A DNA stretch of 64,000 nucleotides from Tipula vernalis. Lineage: Eukaryota; Arthropoda; Insecta; Diptera; Tipulidae. The notes below the pieces were generated by a model. It saw only the letters and a program-made list of their open reading frames with translations, was not told the DNA's origin and ran no database searches. The DNA lies in contig OY282560.1 of assembly GCA_958295665.1 (NCBI GenBank), positions 274,648,177 to 274,712,176 of the forward strand. The letters run 5' to 3'. Positions 52,751 to 63,215 of the stretch are shown here, in pieces; within the stretch, counting starts at the first letter, position 1; every line of letters starts with the position of its first letter. Made by a program: the position numbers and the translations under genes.

Positions 52751-55370
52751 TCTTAGAATCTTATATTGGAATGCCAATGGACTGATGCCACATCAACAAG
52801 AACTGCAAGTGGTCCTGGACACAAAAAAATCGATGTATGTCTCATCACGGAAACACACTTCACTAGTCAATCAATCATTAAATTTAAAAATTATCAAATA
52901 TACCACGCTATTCACCCTGGAAACACTGCTAAAGGAGGTAGTGCTGTTATAATTAGAAATAGTATTCATCACTATGAGGAGTTAAAATATGAAACGGAAG
53001 AAATACAAGCAACTGCTGTTATTGTCAAATCCAAAAGTAGTTCTATTTGTATTGCTAGTATTTACTGCCCACCGAAGCACTCAATGAAAGAAAAAGATTA
53101 TCTCGAGTTCCTCAGTAAATTAGGAAAACGATTTGTACTTGGAGGAGACTTTAATGCAAAAAATGTACACTGGGGATCCAGATTAACAACAACTAAGGGT
53201 AAAGCACTCCTAAAAGCTATCAGAAATTGCAGTTGTGAAGCCCTCTCAACTGGAAAACCAACCTACTGGCCAACTGATCCAAACAAAGTGCCAGATCTGA
53301 TTGATTTCTTTGTAATAAAGAACATATCTGTAAATTATGTACAAGTAGATGAAAGCCACGACTTAAACTCTGATCATTCACCAATACTTCTAACGTTAAG
53401 TGAAAAAATCATTCAGAAAGAAAGAAACCCTTTCCTAGTAAATAATCACACTAATTGGGCATGCTTTAGACTATCGCTAGAAGAAAAAATTAACTTAATG
53501 GTTCCATTAAAGACTGAAGAACAATTAGACAAAGAAGTTCACAAATTTGTAAACGATATACAGCAATCAGCTTGGGAAAATACTCCTGAAATTAAAACGA
53601 AAATCAAGGGAAACAATTACCCTATGGAAATTAGGGAACTCCTCGCAGAAAAAAGAAGAGCGAGAAGAGTATGGCAACAAACAAGGGCCCCGCAAGATAA
53701 ATCTCATTTGAACAACCTCACTCAACAATTAAGAAGAAAGATCAAAGAATTGAAAGATGAATCAATCAGCAACTATTAAAGAAAATTAACTAATGATAAC
53801 AGTACTAATTATTCTCTTTGGAAAGCAACCAAAAGAATCAAAAGACCAATAATGCAGATTCCCCCAATAAAAATAGCAGGTGAGAAATGGGCTAGAAATA
53901 ATGAAGACAAAGCTCGAGAATTTGCCGAACACCTCGAAAAAATATTCCAGCCACATGAAGACCAAACGTTGGAAGCCGAGATAATAACTGAACAAGCTGT
54001 GCAAGAAAGTAAAGAAATCCTACCGACAACACCAAAAGAAGTCATGCGTGAGATAAAAGCTAATATGAATACGAAAAAAGCTTCTGGGTACGATCTTATT
54101 ACTGCAGAAATCTTAAAAGAACTGCCAAGGAAAGCTCTGGTGAAACTTACCAGTCTTATAAATGCAGCATTTAGAATCAAATGTGTACCAAGCTTATGGA
54201 AAATTGCAGAAGTAATTATGATCCCAAAACCTGGGAAACCACCACACATAGCATCGTCTTATAGGCCAATTTCACTATTGCCCGTCATGTCCAAACTCTT
54301 TGAGAAGCTTCTGGTAAAAAGATTAAATCCGATAATCGAGAGTAAAAACTTGATCCCAAATCATCAGTTCGGTTTTCGCAACCAACACTCAACAATTGAT
54401 CAAGTACACAGAATAACCAGTATAATTGAGAAAGCATTAGAGGAGAAAAAAGTCTGTTCAACAGTAATTCTAGACGTTGCACAAGCGTTTGATAGAGTGT
54501 GGCATGAAGGACTTAACCACAAGTTAAGGAATCTTCTACCAATGCAATTTGCTAAGATACTGGAATCTTACTTGAAATATAGGTTCTTCAGGATTAAGTT
54601 AGATGATACATTTTCTGAATTGAAAGAAATCAATGCAGGAGTTCCGCAGGACAGTGTATTAGGGCCGGTTTTATACCTACTATACACTTATGATCTTCTT
54701 CATTAGAAAACAACACAGTGGCAACTTTTGCAGATGATACGGCGACCTTAGCTGTTGGAAAAAGCAACGAAGAATCAACACAGAAGTTACAATCAGCTAT
54801 AACTCAAATATATAAATGGACAAAAAGATGGAGAATAAAACTAAATGAAGCTAAATCAGTTCACATCAACTTTACAAACAGACGAATCGAACATATTCCG
54901 ATTACCATAAATCGGGAAATAATACCGCATGCGAACGCAGCTAAGTATCTCAGCATGACCCTGGATGCTAAACTACAATGGAAAGCACACGTCAAGAAGA
55001 AAAGCGAAGAATTAAGACTTAAATACAGAAAAATGTATTGGCTGATGGGAAGGAACTCTTCTTTATCAACATACAACAAGCTTCTACTTTATAAGCAAAT
55101 ATTGAAACCGATTTGGACTTATGTTACTTAGCTTTGGGGTTGTACCAAACAGAGCAACGTAAATATCATCCAAAGATTTCAGAATATGGTATTAAGGAAC
55201 ATCGTTGATGCACCTTGGTATGTCAGGAACAATGACCTTCATAGGGACCTTAAAATGAACCTTATCTTATACTAAATCCAGGAAAAAGCACGGAGACTGA
55301 AGAAAAGGCTCCGCCAACATGTGAACATTGAGGCAACTCAGCTCCTAACCAAACATTTTGAGCTGGTGTG
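52740..55370 (+). pseudogene. Jockey ORF2: endonuclease and reverse transcriptase
   Basis: It begins MANDLRILYWNANGLMPHQQ (endonuclease start), shifts frame near 52830, then shows VCLITETHF, CIASIYCPP, FVLGGDFNAKNVHWGS and DLNSDHSPILL, the endonuclease catalytic blocks. A TAA at 53777-53779 is followed in frame by the RT: SSYRPISLLPVMSKLFEKLL, HQFGFRNQHST, LDVAQAFDRVWHEGL (motif A), AGVPQDSVLGPVLY (motif B), then after a frameshift at about 54705 TFADDTATLA (motif C). Stops at 55131 and about 55275 lie in the C-terminal region. All catalytic motifs survive. Confidence 0.93.
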
Positions 55371-55591
55371 ATTGTCAGTTTAAGCAGCATTGTGATGATC
55401 TAAAATCCACTACAAAGATGTGGTTTACTTCAATTTACCGAACACTATGGAACACCAATGGGAGGAAGCCATAGATTAATTTAAGTTAGTAAATTAAGTC
55501 AGAAACAAATTACTCATTAGTCCAGGAGACTAGATTGTAATTACATAAAATAAATAAATAAAATTTATTTTAAATAAAAAAAAATAAAAAA

Positions 55592-55603
55592 ATGTTTGCA
55601 TTT
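55592..55603. repeat. Target-site duplication of the Jockey element, right copy
   Basis: ATGTTTGCATTT, matching 50961-50972. Confidence 0.85.
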
Positions 55604-56490
55604 CAATTTGAGCTGTTGTTGGGCTCATTCTTATAAAAACCGAACAAAACATTTGACCGGCTTTAGTTGACATAAAATCAACTACATCATTGACAAATTA
55701 AAATATATTTAGGGTTAGGGACTTTGTACTTTATACTTAGGGTTACCCACAAAATAAGAGCTCCAAATAGATAGGAGCAAGCTGCTTCGAACTTCCCGAA
55801 AAAGCTTTGCCTGAACCTATGTAAAAATTTAAAGAGTTTTCGATAGCTTAACATAATAGATTTTTTAATCAAAATGGCAACACCTCCTCCATCAAAAATA
55901 CATATTAATAAGTATATTAATATATTATTAGATTTTAAGTAGAAGTTGGATTTGTTATAAATTTGAAGTTTCATAATAGGATAAATCAACGACGATTCGA
56001 ATCCTATATACCTGAAAAATTCGAAATCGGAAAATATCCTAATATGTCCCTGAGTGGGTTTGACATACTATAATGATGGTATAATGGATTTTATAAACAA
56101 CATTTTATGATACAGGGAAAACTGTAAAGTTGGACACGTATATAACATGGATATGTGCTACAACAACAAGAAGAAATAAAACCTTTTTATTTAATTTTTT
56201 ATTTCTTATTATCCACAAAAAGCTCAATTTCATTAAGTGTAAAACCCCAGTTAGCTTACATACTTTACACTTATTGAATTTTATTTATTTTTATGGTTTT
56301 CAAACGAAACCTTTATAAGTTGGCCAATTTCGGAACCATGAGTATCCAACTTAGACAGATTTCACTGAACAATGTTGCTTGAGGCTTAAAAATGAACCAT
56401 GCAATTTTTAAATCGATTCCTAATAATGCAATATAAAAAAAGATTTATAGCCAACAGACGACTTTCTCTTATAAACGGCGTCGCAATCAT

Positions 56491-56617
56491 CCCTATTATG
56501 ATTGTCGAGTCGATCGACAATCGACACGGCTCTCTGTTGCCTAGTATCAATTGAGAAAACAAAAACGCAACGCAGAGTCGTGTCGATTGTCGATCGACTT
56601 GTCAATCATAATAGGGG
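56491..56617. mobile_element. Small inverted-repeat element with 50-bp arms (CCCTATTATGATTG ends)
   Basis: Left CCCTATTATGATTGTCGAGT then CGATCGACAATCGACACGGC is mirrored by GTCGTGTCGATTGTCGATCG then ACTTGTCAATCATAATAGGG. About 46 of 50 bases pair. It shares its inner arm sequence with the element at 15297-15405 and its outermost CCTATTATG with the elements at 56881 and 20609. Confidence 0.88.
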
Positions 56618-56880
56618 GAATCCTATTAAACAAATTTCTTTCAAATTTTGGCAAAAATCCACTGGGACCTCCCAATTTATTAAAAAAAAAAAAACTTATA
56701 TATGGTTTCAATTTAATTAGTTGAAACACCTGGACGCAGACGAGAGAGGACACAGACAGATCGACGGACTGACCGATCGGCAAATAGACCGACAAAAACC
56801 AATTCGAAACTCAAATTTTCGGACTCAAGGGACACTAAAACAGATAAATTTCCAAAATCTCAAGGGCGAAAGTTATACAG

Positions 56881-56977
56881 CCCTATTATGGTTCTCACTT
56901 AACCGAAAAATTTCATACAAATCTAGTCACATTTGCATAGTATTTCTCGATGAGGTGAGAACCATAATAGGGGTAAT
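56881..56977. mobile_element. Small inverted-repeat element (CCCTATTATGGTTCTCAC ends)
   Basis: Left CCCTATTATGGTTCTCACTT and right GAGGTGAGAACCATAATAGG G form arms of about 20-25 bp around 50 bp. The same terminal sequence bounds the element at 20609-20773. Confidence 0.82.
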
Positions 56978-57699
56978 AGTTATTATTAAACATTTTCGTA
57001 ACGTAAATAAAATAAAATCACTTACCAATTGTATAAATTTTGACACTGTTATTTTTAATTTCAACACCTCACAATTTACTTTTAATTATTACTTGAAACT
57101 TCGTTCACTCACAAACAACTTATGATTTTCACAGTGGTTACATACGAGTTTATATACGATTACACATTTGCGTATATTTTAAAATTCGATTTGAAAAAAA
57201 TTCCACTCAATCTTCCGTTATTTTCCCAAACAAACTAAAAATGAATATTTCTCGAATAGAGTAAAATATAATGAAATTGCGCAAAATTGGGTAAATCAAT
57301 TTCGTCTTATTACAGATTACAGTTGTACATACTTCTTTGTACGTACTCGTTTTTCAAAGAGTCCTGGAGATGTCTTTTTTTAATTTTTTAATAAAATGCT
57401 TTTTTTGATTATTTAGCTTAAACATTTTTTATTAATTTCTAAATAAAAAACCCCACGTAACCCGTATATTTAGTCATTTTCAAGGTATTTTTAAATAAAA
57501 TTAATTTGGACAGAAAAAGAAGTTGGGCAGCGCTGATTTATAAAATAATTTCAAAGAAACTTTTTTAATGAATGTTTTTCTAACTTAACTCTTCTTTCAT
57601 CGGTAAGTTGAGGACTATTATTTTGGACATTAATAGTTTTACACCACTAATTAAATTAAAATGTGAAATTGAAAATCAAGGTTGTTTCAAGAAAATCAA

Positions 57700-58319
57700 G
57701 GTATCATGTTATTCATGATGCTTGTTTAATGTTACAAAAACCATTTCGAAAAGCTGTAGTATGGCCGAAAAACATGACTGCGTGAATAGGTGTAGTACAT
57801 AATTGTCAATTTCGTCATATTTAGAACTCTTTCTGCTTTATTACTAGCGTTTTCTCGCTTTGCCTAAACTAATTTTAAATTGTATATTAAAAGAATTCTA
57901 AAAATAATAAAAACCGGCTTTTCCGCAATTCAAATAGAGATTTTTTTCAGCCAATCTTCATTATGCTTCTCAATGCTTATTGCATAGAAAGTGTTTCTAA
58001 CCAGCTTTGCTAATTGAGTGACGGTGCGACAGGTAATATTTATTCTAATGCCCCCTCATTTTACATTTTATTAGCTCAATTGTTAGTAAAATCCCCCAAA
58101 CAAAGTTTATTTTATTTCTTTAGAGTCACATTATATTTCAATCAAAAGTGTTTTTTAAATAATTTACTTGTATTTGCGGAAAAATATCTTCTAGTAAATA
58201 ATCAATCTAATAGAAAAAATCTTTAATACATTTGACATACTTGCAAAACTTCATATCGAATTTCTAAACCAACAATTTTAATTGTTCACAAAATTGTATT
58301 CCTCTGTAAGCACACAAGT
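57700..58319. repeat. Inner right arm of the P-superfamily transposon
   Basis: Inverted counterpart of 45430-46070. Landmarks in order are ATGCTTGT, GAAAAACATGACTGC, AGAACTCTTTCTGCTTTATT, AAAGTGTTTCTAACCAGC, CGACAGGTAATATTTATTC and CAAACAAAGTTTATTTTATT. Differences are scattered point changes and small indels. Confidence 0.88.
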
Positions 58320-58530
58320 AAAATTTCATCATAATCGGTTGAGAAATAACCGAGTCCCTTCCTAATTGACCATATTCCAGAACCTTTTCTAAATATCATT
58401 TTAGAATCCCATTTCTATCGCACTTGTCGAATTTCATCAAAATCGTTCAAGAAATATCCAAGTTCCATTATACTTGGCCATATTCCAGAACTTCATCTAA
58501 AATTCAATTTAGAATGTCACATTTAGTAAG
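58320..58530 (+). repeat. 108-bp satellite units in the right transposon arm (about 2)
   Basis: AATTTCATCATAATCGGTTG, ACCATATTCCAGAACC, ATCATTTTAGAATCCCATTT, then CAAGTTCCATTATACTTGGC CATATTCC. Same family as the left array, in opposite orientation, but only about two units. Confidence 0.92.
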
Positions 58531-59140
58531 TATCATAATCATATGTATATTCTCAGTTTGGCACAACAAATAGTTCATAACGCAATGTACACCCATGTTA
58601 GTAATATAAATTCGCTTTATTTTCATATAAAAATAAGAACTCCAGCCGAAATATGAAGTTTTTTTTATTCAGCCGGGAAAAGGATAAATAAAGGTTAAAA
58701 AATCCAAAACCAATAACATAAACTTATTAGTAAACTACTATTATATACGAGAAGCGTTTATTTTCTATATACATATCTAGCTTAATGTTTTTTATTTATT
58801 TGTTGCAAACTATCACAAATTTTGTATGAATTGATGTACGTACTCACACATAAAAATTGTAAACACAAAAAATAAACAAAAATAAAAGTAGTGAGAAATG
58901 GGAATTTTTGTTAGATTTGTTTTGTAAATTTTTATACTCGTAGAGCATACTCAATTCAAAGTCAAACGCAGATCAAGAAGAAGTAAGAGGTAAGAAGAAA
59001 TTAACAGCAGAGAGTCCGATTTAATGAGATTAAGAAGATAAAGTTATTACAGTTCTACTGTATTTTCCATTTGTTGTTGTTGTTTTTTTATTTTTTGAAA
59101 ATAAATGTTCACGAGACGTCTCGATATTACATCGTTTTTG
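58531..59140. repeat. Outer right arm of the P-superfamily transposon
   Basis: The first part mirrors 42770-42830 (CACATTTAGTAAGTATCATA, TATGTATATTCTCAGTTTGG). The last part (CACGAGACGTCTCG, CATCGTTTTTG) mirrors the left terminus. The middle shows no obvious match. Non-coding. Confidence 0.7.
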
Positions 59141-59147
59141 GTCGAAC
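59141..59147. repeat. Target-site duplication of the 17-kb transposon, right copy
   Basis: GTCGAAC, identical to 42146-42152. Confidence 0.88.
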
Positions 59148-59690
59148 ACTTCCATCGGCAACTTATGGCCAGAAGCAACACGAATCATTGGAGCTCGGAG
59201 ATACTAATCGTTTTACTAGGTATCCGAGCAACAGTGAAGGAAGATCTAAAGTGCTCACCAGCGAAACTAGTTTATGGTCAAACCGTTAAGCTACCCGATG
59301 AGTTTTTCATCGAGAACCCTCTTTCACCTCTACCAACTAGTGACACAGTCATCGATAAACTACGACAAACCATTCAAAACCTTGTAACCAAACCAACTCG
59401 TCGATCCAAACAAGATGATGTTTTTGTTCCAAAATCACTCGACACCTGCGATTTTGTTTTTATTAGAACAGACAAGGTTCGCACAGGGTTATCTCCTCCC
59501 TATGAAGGTCCATTTAATGTCATTCGACGCTTTCTGAAAAAATTCGTCGTATCGGGTAATGGTAAAAACCATAACGTTTCAAATCGATCGACTTAAACCA
59601 GCATATGAAATTCTCTGTTCGGCCGATCAAACATCGAGCCCACGAACACACAAAACCGTCCAACCGTGCTGAATGTCCGTATTGCTACTA
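59141..59690 (+). pseudogene. pol: CsRn1-like integrase, C-terminal part
   Basis: From the duplication the frame reads VEHFHRQLMARSNTNHWSSE, VLLGIRATVKEDLKCSPAKL, VYGQTVKLPDEFF, then FVFIRTDKVRTGLSPPYEGP and FNVIRR, the GPF/Y-like tail. After a one-base shift near 59580 comes QIDRLKPAYE. It is the direct continuation of the integrase that stops at 42152, in register. Confidence 0.9.
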
Positions 59691-59730
59691 CAAATTCAAT
59701 AATTCCTTAGGAAATGAGAATCCCTTGCGA

Positions 59731-60041
59731 AGGAGTCCTGTAGCAATTCACTCATGCAATTGCTCACGCATTTCGTTTAATCACTACAAGAATTCAAAAT
59801 AGACCTACTCATGTCGAATTTCATCTCCAGTGTACTGACGCAAACGCCGCTACGTCTAGTATTTTACGTAACGTCCCAAATGCAAATGTCATGTTTTGGC
59901 ACACTCGTATATTTATTTCCAACAATATACACTCTCGTTTTTTCTTTCGGTGTGGAATCATCAGCCATTAAATTTTTCTATAATTTTTCTGTTCTTCTGC
60001 GAAATCTTGGAATTCATCTAAAATAAAAATTAAAGCGTGTA
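59731..60041 (+). repeat. 3' LTR region of the CsRn1-like gypsy element
   Basis: It starts near TGTAGCAATTCACTCATGC after a purine-containing GCGAAGGAGTCC. The block 59748-59876 matches 38980-39112 closely. The right edge is approximate (GTGTAACA near 60041). At about 310 bp it is far shorter than the left copy, which appears to carry an insertion. Confidence 0.65.
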
Positions 60042-60088
60042 ACAAACACAAATAATAAGATAATATAAAAAATTATTTTCAATAAAAT

Positions 60089-60452
60089 TTGATGAACGAT
60101 GATGCATTTGAAAATGCTCTCACTCTCAGTGAGCGAGAGCTTGTGGCATGGAAATATGTAAAAGAAGTTATTAAGAATGTTCCCGAAATTAATCGGTTCG
60201 ATGATTGGAGCAAACATATTGAAAACATGCTGACCACTTTTCATAATATAAACGTTCGAACGCCGTTGAAAATACATTTTTTGCATTGGCATATGGAAAA
60301 ATTTGCCGAACAATCACCAGCCGAATCCGATGAGTGACGGCCAGGCTCGTACAGCGGCAAAAAGCTATATGTACTCTTGGGTGACATTTGTTGGAATTTA
60401 AAAGAGGAAGAAGATCCCGAAGACGATACAAAAGAATCAAAAAATAAAAATT
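60089..60452 (+). pseudogene. Unclassified repetitive arthropod gene family, C-terminal fragment
   Basis: MNDDAFENALTLSERELVAW, KYVKEVIKNVPEINRFDDW, LKIHFLHWHMEKFAEQSPAE then SDE, stop, and in another frame YSGKKLYVLLGDICWNLKEE. In the family, KIKEG is followed closely by a helix with E..AW..F..V..N, then LKIHFLHsHLdfF, SDE and DYCW.LkRe. This is the piece expected after 38952, so the gypsy insertion split the gene copy. Stop and frame changes show it was dead or died later. Confidence 0.65.
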
Positions 60453-61371
60453 GAAAAAGTTAAGAAAAATCACCATAAAATCGACTGAATCGATTCAATT
60501 TTTTTTTTAATAGTTTCTATTGGATCTACATTTGTCGATGCGATGTTTATTCGATCGATTTCAATCGATTTAAATTCAATAAATGGTCAAAAAATGATAA
60601 AAAAAAAAGTGTTTGTCCACGACTAACGTATAATATACTCATTATGCGTTTGTTTCTTCAATTATAATGATATCCATTATACACTGCTAGTTTATCTAGT
60701 AGTCCCTTCTTCCATTATTCAATACTACCAAGTAAAAACTTCATATTTGAAATTTTATCTAGTAGTCTCTTGCTATTTTCATTATTATTAAACTGAGACG
60801 TCAAAATGTCGACGGAAATTATTTTAGGTTTGTTTAAAGGATTTGATAATACAATACAATTTTTTTGTCGGTCGTGGACAAAGTATCGAATTCTACTCGC
60901 ATTTAATGGCTGTTATTCACTCAGATGATGGTAAACTTCATCTTCGTGAATAACAGCTACCATTATATGCTCGTTGAATAATATTCTATTTTCGTCGAAA
61001 TGAAAATAAAATAAAAGTAACACAAAAATGTGAATGTGGATGTAGTTTTTCGGTGAATGGTTCAAATAATATTGATGAACAACGAAAAAATGCCTGTTTT
61101 TTAAGACATTTTGTATCAAAATACCCACTAGATACCATTTTTCATATTTAATTGATCGGCAAAATTGTTGGCCGGAATAATAGGAACAACTTTGCTAAAG
61201 AAATCAAAACGAAAATGTTAATGGTTCAAGAGCTATCAACGAATATATTTTGACAAATTTTTGACTCTGAGCCAAAATACAGTCGAAAGCGATATCTCAA
61301 AAATGGGGAGTAACTTTGAAATGGGACTAGCACCATTGGATTCAGCGTACTCGAATTAGGTTTTTCAAACA
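60453..61371. other. Non-coding sequence with inverted-repeat traces
   Basis: No gene. AATGGCTGTTATTCAC and GTGAATAACAGCTACCATT (60904-60964) form a hairpin. TTTGTCCACGACTAACG (60612) and CGGTCGTGGACAAAG (60871) are inverted copies about 260 bp apart. TTATCTAGTAGTC occurs twice (60691 and 60757). Confidence 0.5.
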
Positions 61372-62455
61372 TTAACACGTTCGCCCATCAAAGACACATA
61401 TATGTGTCACGCAAGTTTCCCAAAAAACTCATGTTACATATACGTATGTGTCACAAATTACTGAAACTTTACATAGGTATAACTTTGGAATGGTTAGTGT
61501 TACGATTATTTTCTTTTCGCCGTAGTCTTTATGAGTATATGACACACAGTTGTGTAACATGATTTCAATGAGAAAGTTTTATTTATTGAAATATTTTCAT
61601 ATTTCGGGAAACCCCCGATATGGGTTCAAAGAAAAGGGATAACGATTTATTTAACGTTTTTATGTTAGTTTGCCGACGATTTTTGTTTAGTAAAGAGGTA
61701 TTTTGTTTGCATTATAATATTTATACTTAGAATTTTTGGTATTATAGTGAAAAATTAACGATTTTTAATTCAAAACTAAATTTTTAAAGTGTAATAAAAA
61801 TTATTCAAAGTTATTTGTGTAGCATATAAAGTTGTAAGGTATAGTAATTTTATTATTTACTCTCCGATTTTCTGATTTGGGTGAGTTTCAAGTTAATTGC
61901 AGATTTTTTTGTTGTACTGTTATAATAGATCCTTGGTTTTAAAGGAATTTGTGCATAATGGAAAGTCAAGGAAAGCGCTTGCAGCTTGCGCGTAAATCTG
62001 ACGAATCTGAATTGGACTCCAGCAACAATGAAATAGACTTTGAAGATTCGGGCAGCAGCTTTCGCATCTATCACACTGACAGCATGTCATCTGAATGCTC
62101 AGTAGAAATTGACTTCCAAGAGGTACCAGTTCAAGAATATGTTGCTGAAAATAGCAATGATGAGTGAACTGATGTTGGACCTGAAACAAGTAACATAGTT
62201 TTTACTGGAGCAGAATTGATATCCATAGATCTACCACCAACCGCCGAACCATTAGAATATTTCAGGAAAATATTTGACGATTTATTGCTCGAGAAAATAG
62301 TTACTTGGACTAACGCACGTGCTAAATTCATTATTGAGCATAAGCAATAATCAGCAAATTCAAACCTTCGCAGATGGACAGATGTGACCATTAGCGAATT
62401 GAAACAACTGGGCTTTATGTTCAAAATGTTGTAACAAATCTGAGTGTGGTGCAGA
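61372..62455 (+). mobile_element. piggyBac element, left end and start of transposase
   Basis: TTAACACGTTCGCCCATCAA at 61372 fits a piggyBac left end: TTAA target followed by an inverted-repeat-like start. About 580 bp downstream a piggyBac-type transposase begins. No right end is seen before unrelated sequence at about 62540, so the element is 3'-truncated. Confidence 0.7.
61958..62455 (+). pseudogene. piggyBac transposase, N-terminal fragment
   Basis: MESQGKRLQLARKSDESELD is an acidic N-terminal region. After a TGA at 62165-62167 the frame continues TGAELISIDLPPTAEPLEYF, RKIFDDLLLEKIVTWTNARA, then a TAA at about 62348 and SNLRRWTDVTISELKQLGFM. The block P..yF...Fdd.ll..Iv..TN..A....W.d.t..ElK is the start of the DDE_Tnp_1_7 domain of piggyBac transposases. 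The catalytic aspartates lie further on and are absent. Confidence 0.8.
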
Positions 62456-63215
62456 AAAAAGAAATGTCTGTCACGGTCCTATGCGTGCTATGTTTCTGTA
62501 TTCATTCCCACAATTCAGATTGCTAACAGAAAATTTTGTTCATTCAGCGGCCTTTAGGCGGTCATCATTGGCCGGCTAGGGCTCAGGGTTAGGGGTGGGA
62601 TTTCTGAAGGCATGAATAAACCTTGCTAGACCGCAACGAAGTAATAAAAAAAAACGAGAGACCAGCAGACGACAACTTACCTCATACACACTTACTATGA
62701 TCATCCCACTATCGGATTGACTTTATCTCATACTGAAACTGTAAGAGCGAACACAAATTTTCACTTCAATTCGCAACGAAACAAAAATTTTCACCGGTAA
62801 ATAATAAAAATAATGAAATCAGGAAAGTTATTATCAAATCAACTGAATTTAAAAAGAATTTATTTTGTCCATAAAATAATATTGGATGTATAATGAATTT
62901 GTTTGTTTTTTTTTATTTTATCAAAAATTAATTTCTAAGTTAAGAAAGATAGATTTCTAAGAAGAAAAAAACAAAATTCATACAAAATGAATGGGGGGTA
63001 AGGGGCGCCGGTTTAGATGGTCTTATTATACTAGCCCAAATGCCAACCTCACCTGCACGTGGTACTTCCTGCTAATTAACTAACGAGGCTCTGGCGACCG
63101 AGATACGGCGGAATAACCGACTACCGAGAACATAGCAAATGATGTTCTCTTCAATGACCCACTACCAACTTGTACTGGTTAGGTTGGTAGTTGATACATA
63201 ACCAGTTTTAAAGCA
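62456..63215. other. Region between piggyBac and the second Jockey ORF1
   Basis: No gene. 62570-62620 resembles 35850-35900. The last few hundred bases probably form the leader of the Jockey element whose ORF1 starts at 63216, but they do not match the leader at 50973 closely. Confidence 0.4.

Larger units (their letters stand above)
50973..55591 (+). mobile_element. Full-length Jockey-clade non-LTR retrotransposon
   Basis: A 5' leader, ORF1 (nucleic-acid-binding), ORF2 (endonuclease plus RT) and an A-rich 3' end (AAATAAATAAATAAAATTT, then AAAAAAAATAAAAAAA) lie between 12-bp direct repeats ATGTTTGCATTT. The length of 4.6 kb is right for Jockey elements. ORF2 text (IPKPGKPPHIASSYRPISLL, LDVAQAFDRVWHEGL) is very close in style to Drosophila jockey. 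Several frameshifts and stops make it inactive. It inserted into the P-superfamily transposon. Confidence 0.93.
55604..57699. other. Non-coding interior of the P-superfamily transposon with small elements
   Basis: No gene is seen. Three small inverted-repeat elements lie here: 56128-56355 (AAGTTGGACACGTAT mirrored imperfectly by GAGTATCCAACTT, tentative), 56491-56616 and 56881-56977. The rest is AT-rich and leads to the right inner arm at about 57700. Confidence 0.5.
42153..59140. mobile_element. Galileo/foldback-like P-superfamily transposon (17 kb with nested insertions)
   Basis: The ends are CAAAAAC (42153) and GTTTTTG (59140), flanked by a 7-bp GTCGAAC duplication within a gypsy integrase. 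The inverted arms are mosaic: a terminal stretch sharing ACGTCTC, then a divergent part, then matching text next to and within the 108-bp satellite, then about 600 bp of unique arm (45430-46070 against 57700-58320). Between the arms lies a THAP/P-type transposase on the minus strand. Galileo, a P-superfamily element of Drosophila, has long satellite-bearing inverted repeats and 7-bp duplications with GT...AC ends; the match in plan is by established knowledge, the assignment is inference. Internal insertions: Jockey (50973-55591), a 501-bp LTR-like piece and several small elements. Confidence 0.85.
38953..60041 (+). mobile_element. Ty3/gypsy (CsRn1-like) element interrupted by a 17-kb transposon
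   Basis: Its two halves are 38953-42152 and 59141-about 60041, on the same strand and collinear: LTR, gag start, RT, RNase H, integrase core | integrase C-terminus, LTR. The integrase frame is in register across the interruption, once one copy of the 7-bp duplication is discounted. The gag style ([34 protein letters not shown]) is that of CsRn1-type arthropod gypsy elements. Confidence 0.8.

Noticed and set aside
42153..59140. Helitron/Helentron explanation for the 108-bp repeats
   Set aside because: First considered because tandem repeats are common in such elements, but the long inverted arms, the 7-bp duplication and the THAP-P transposase do not fit rolling-circle elements.
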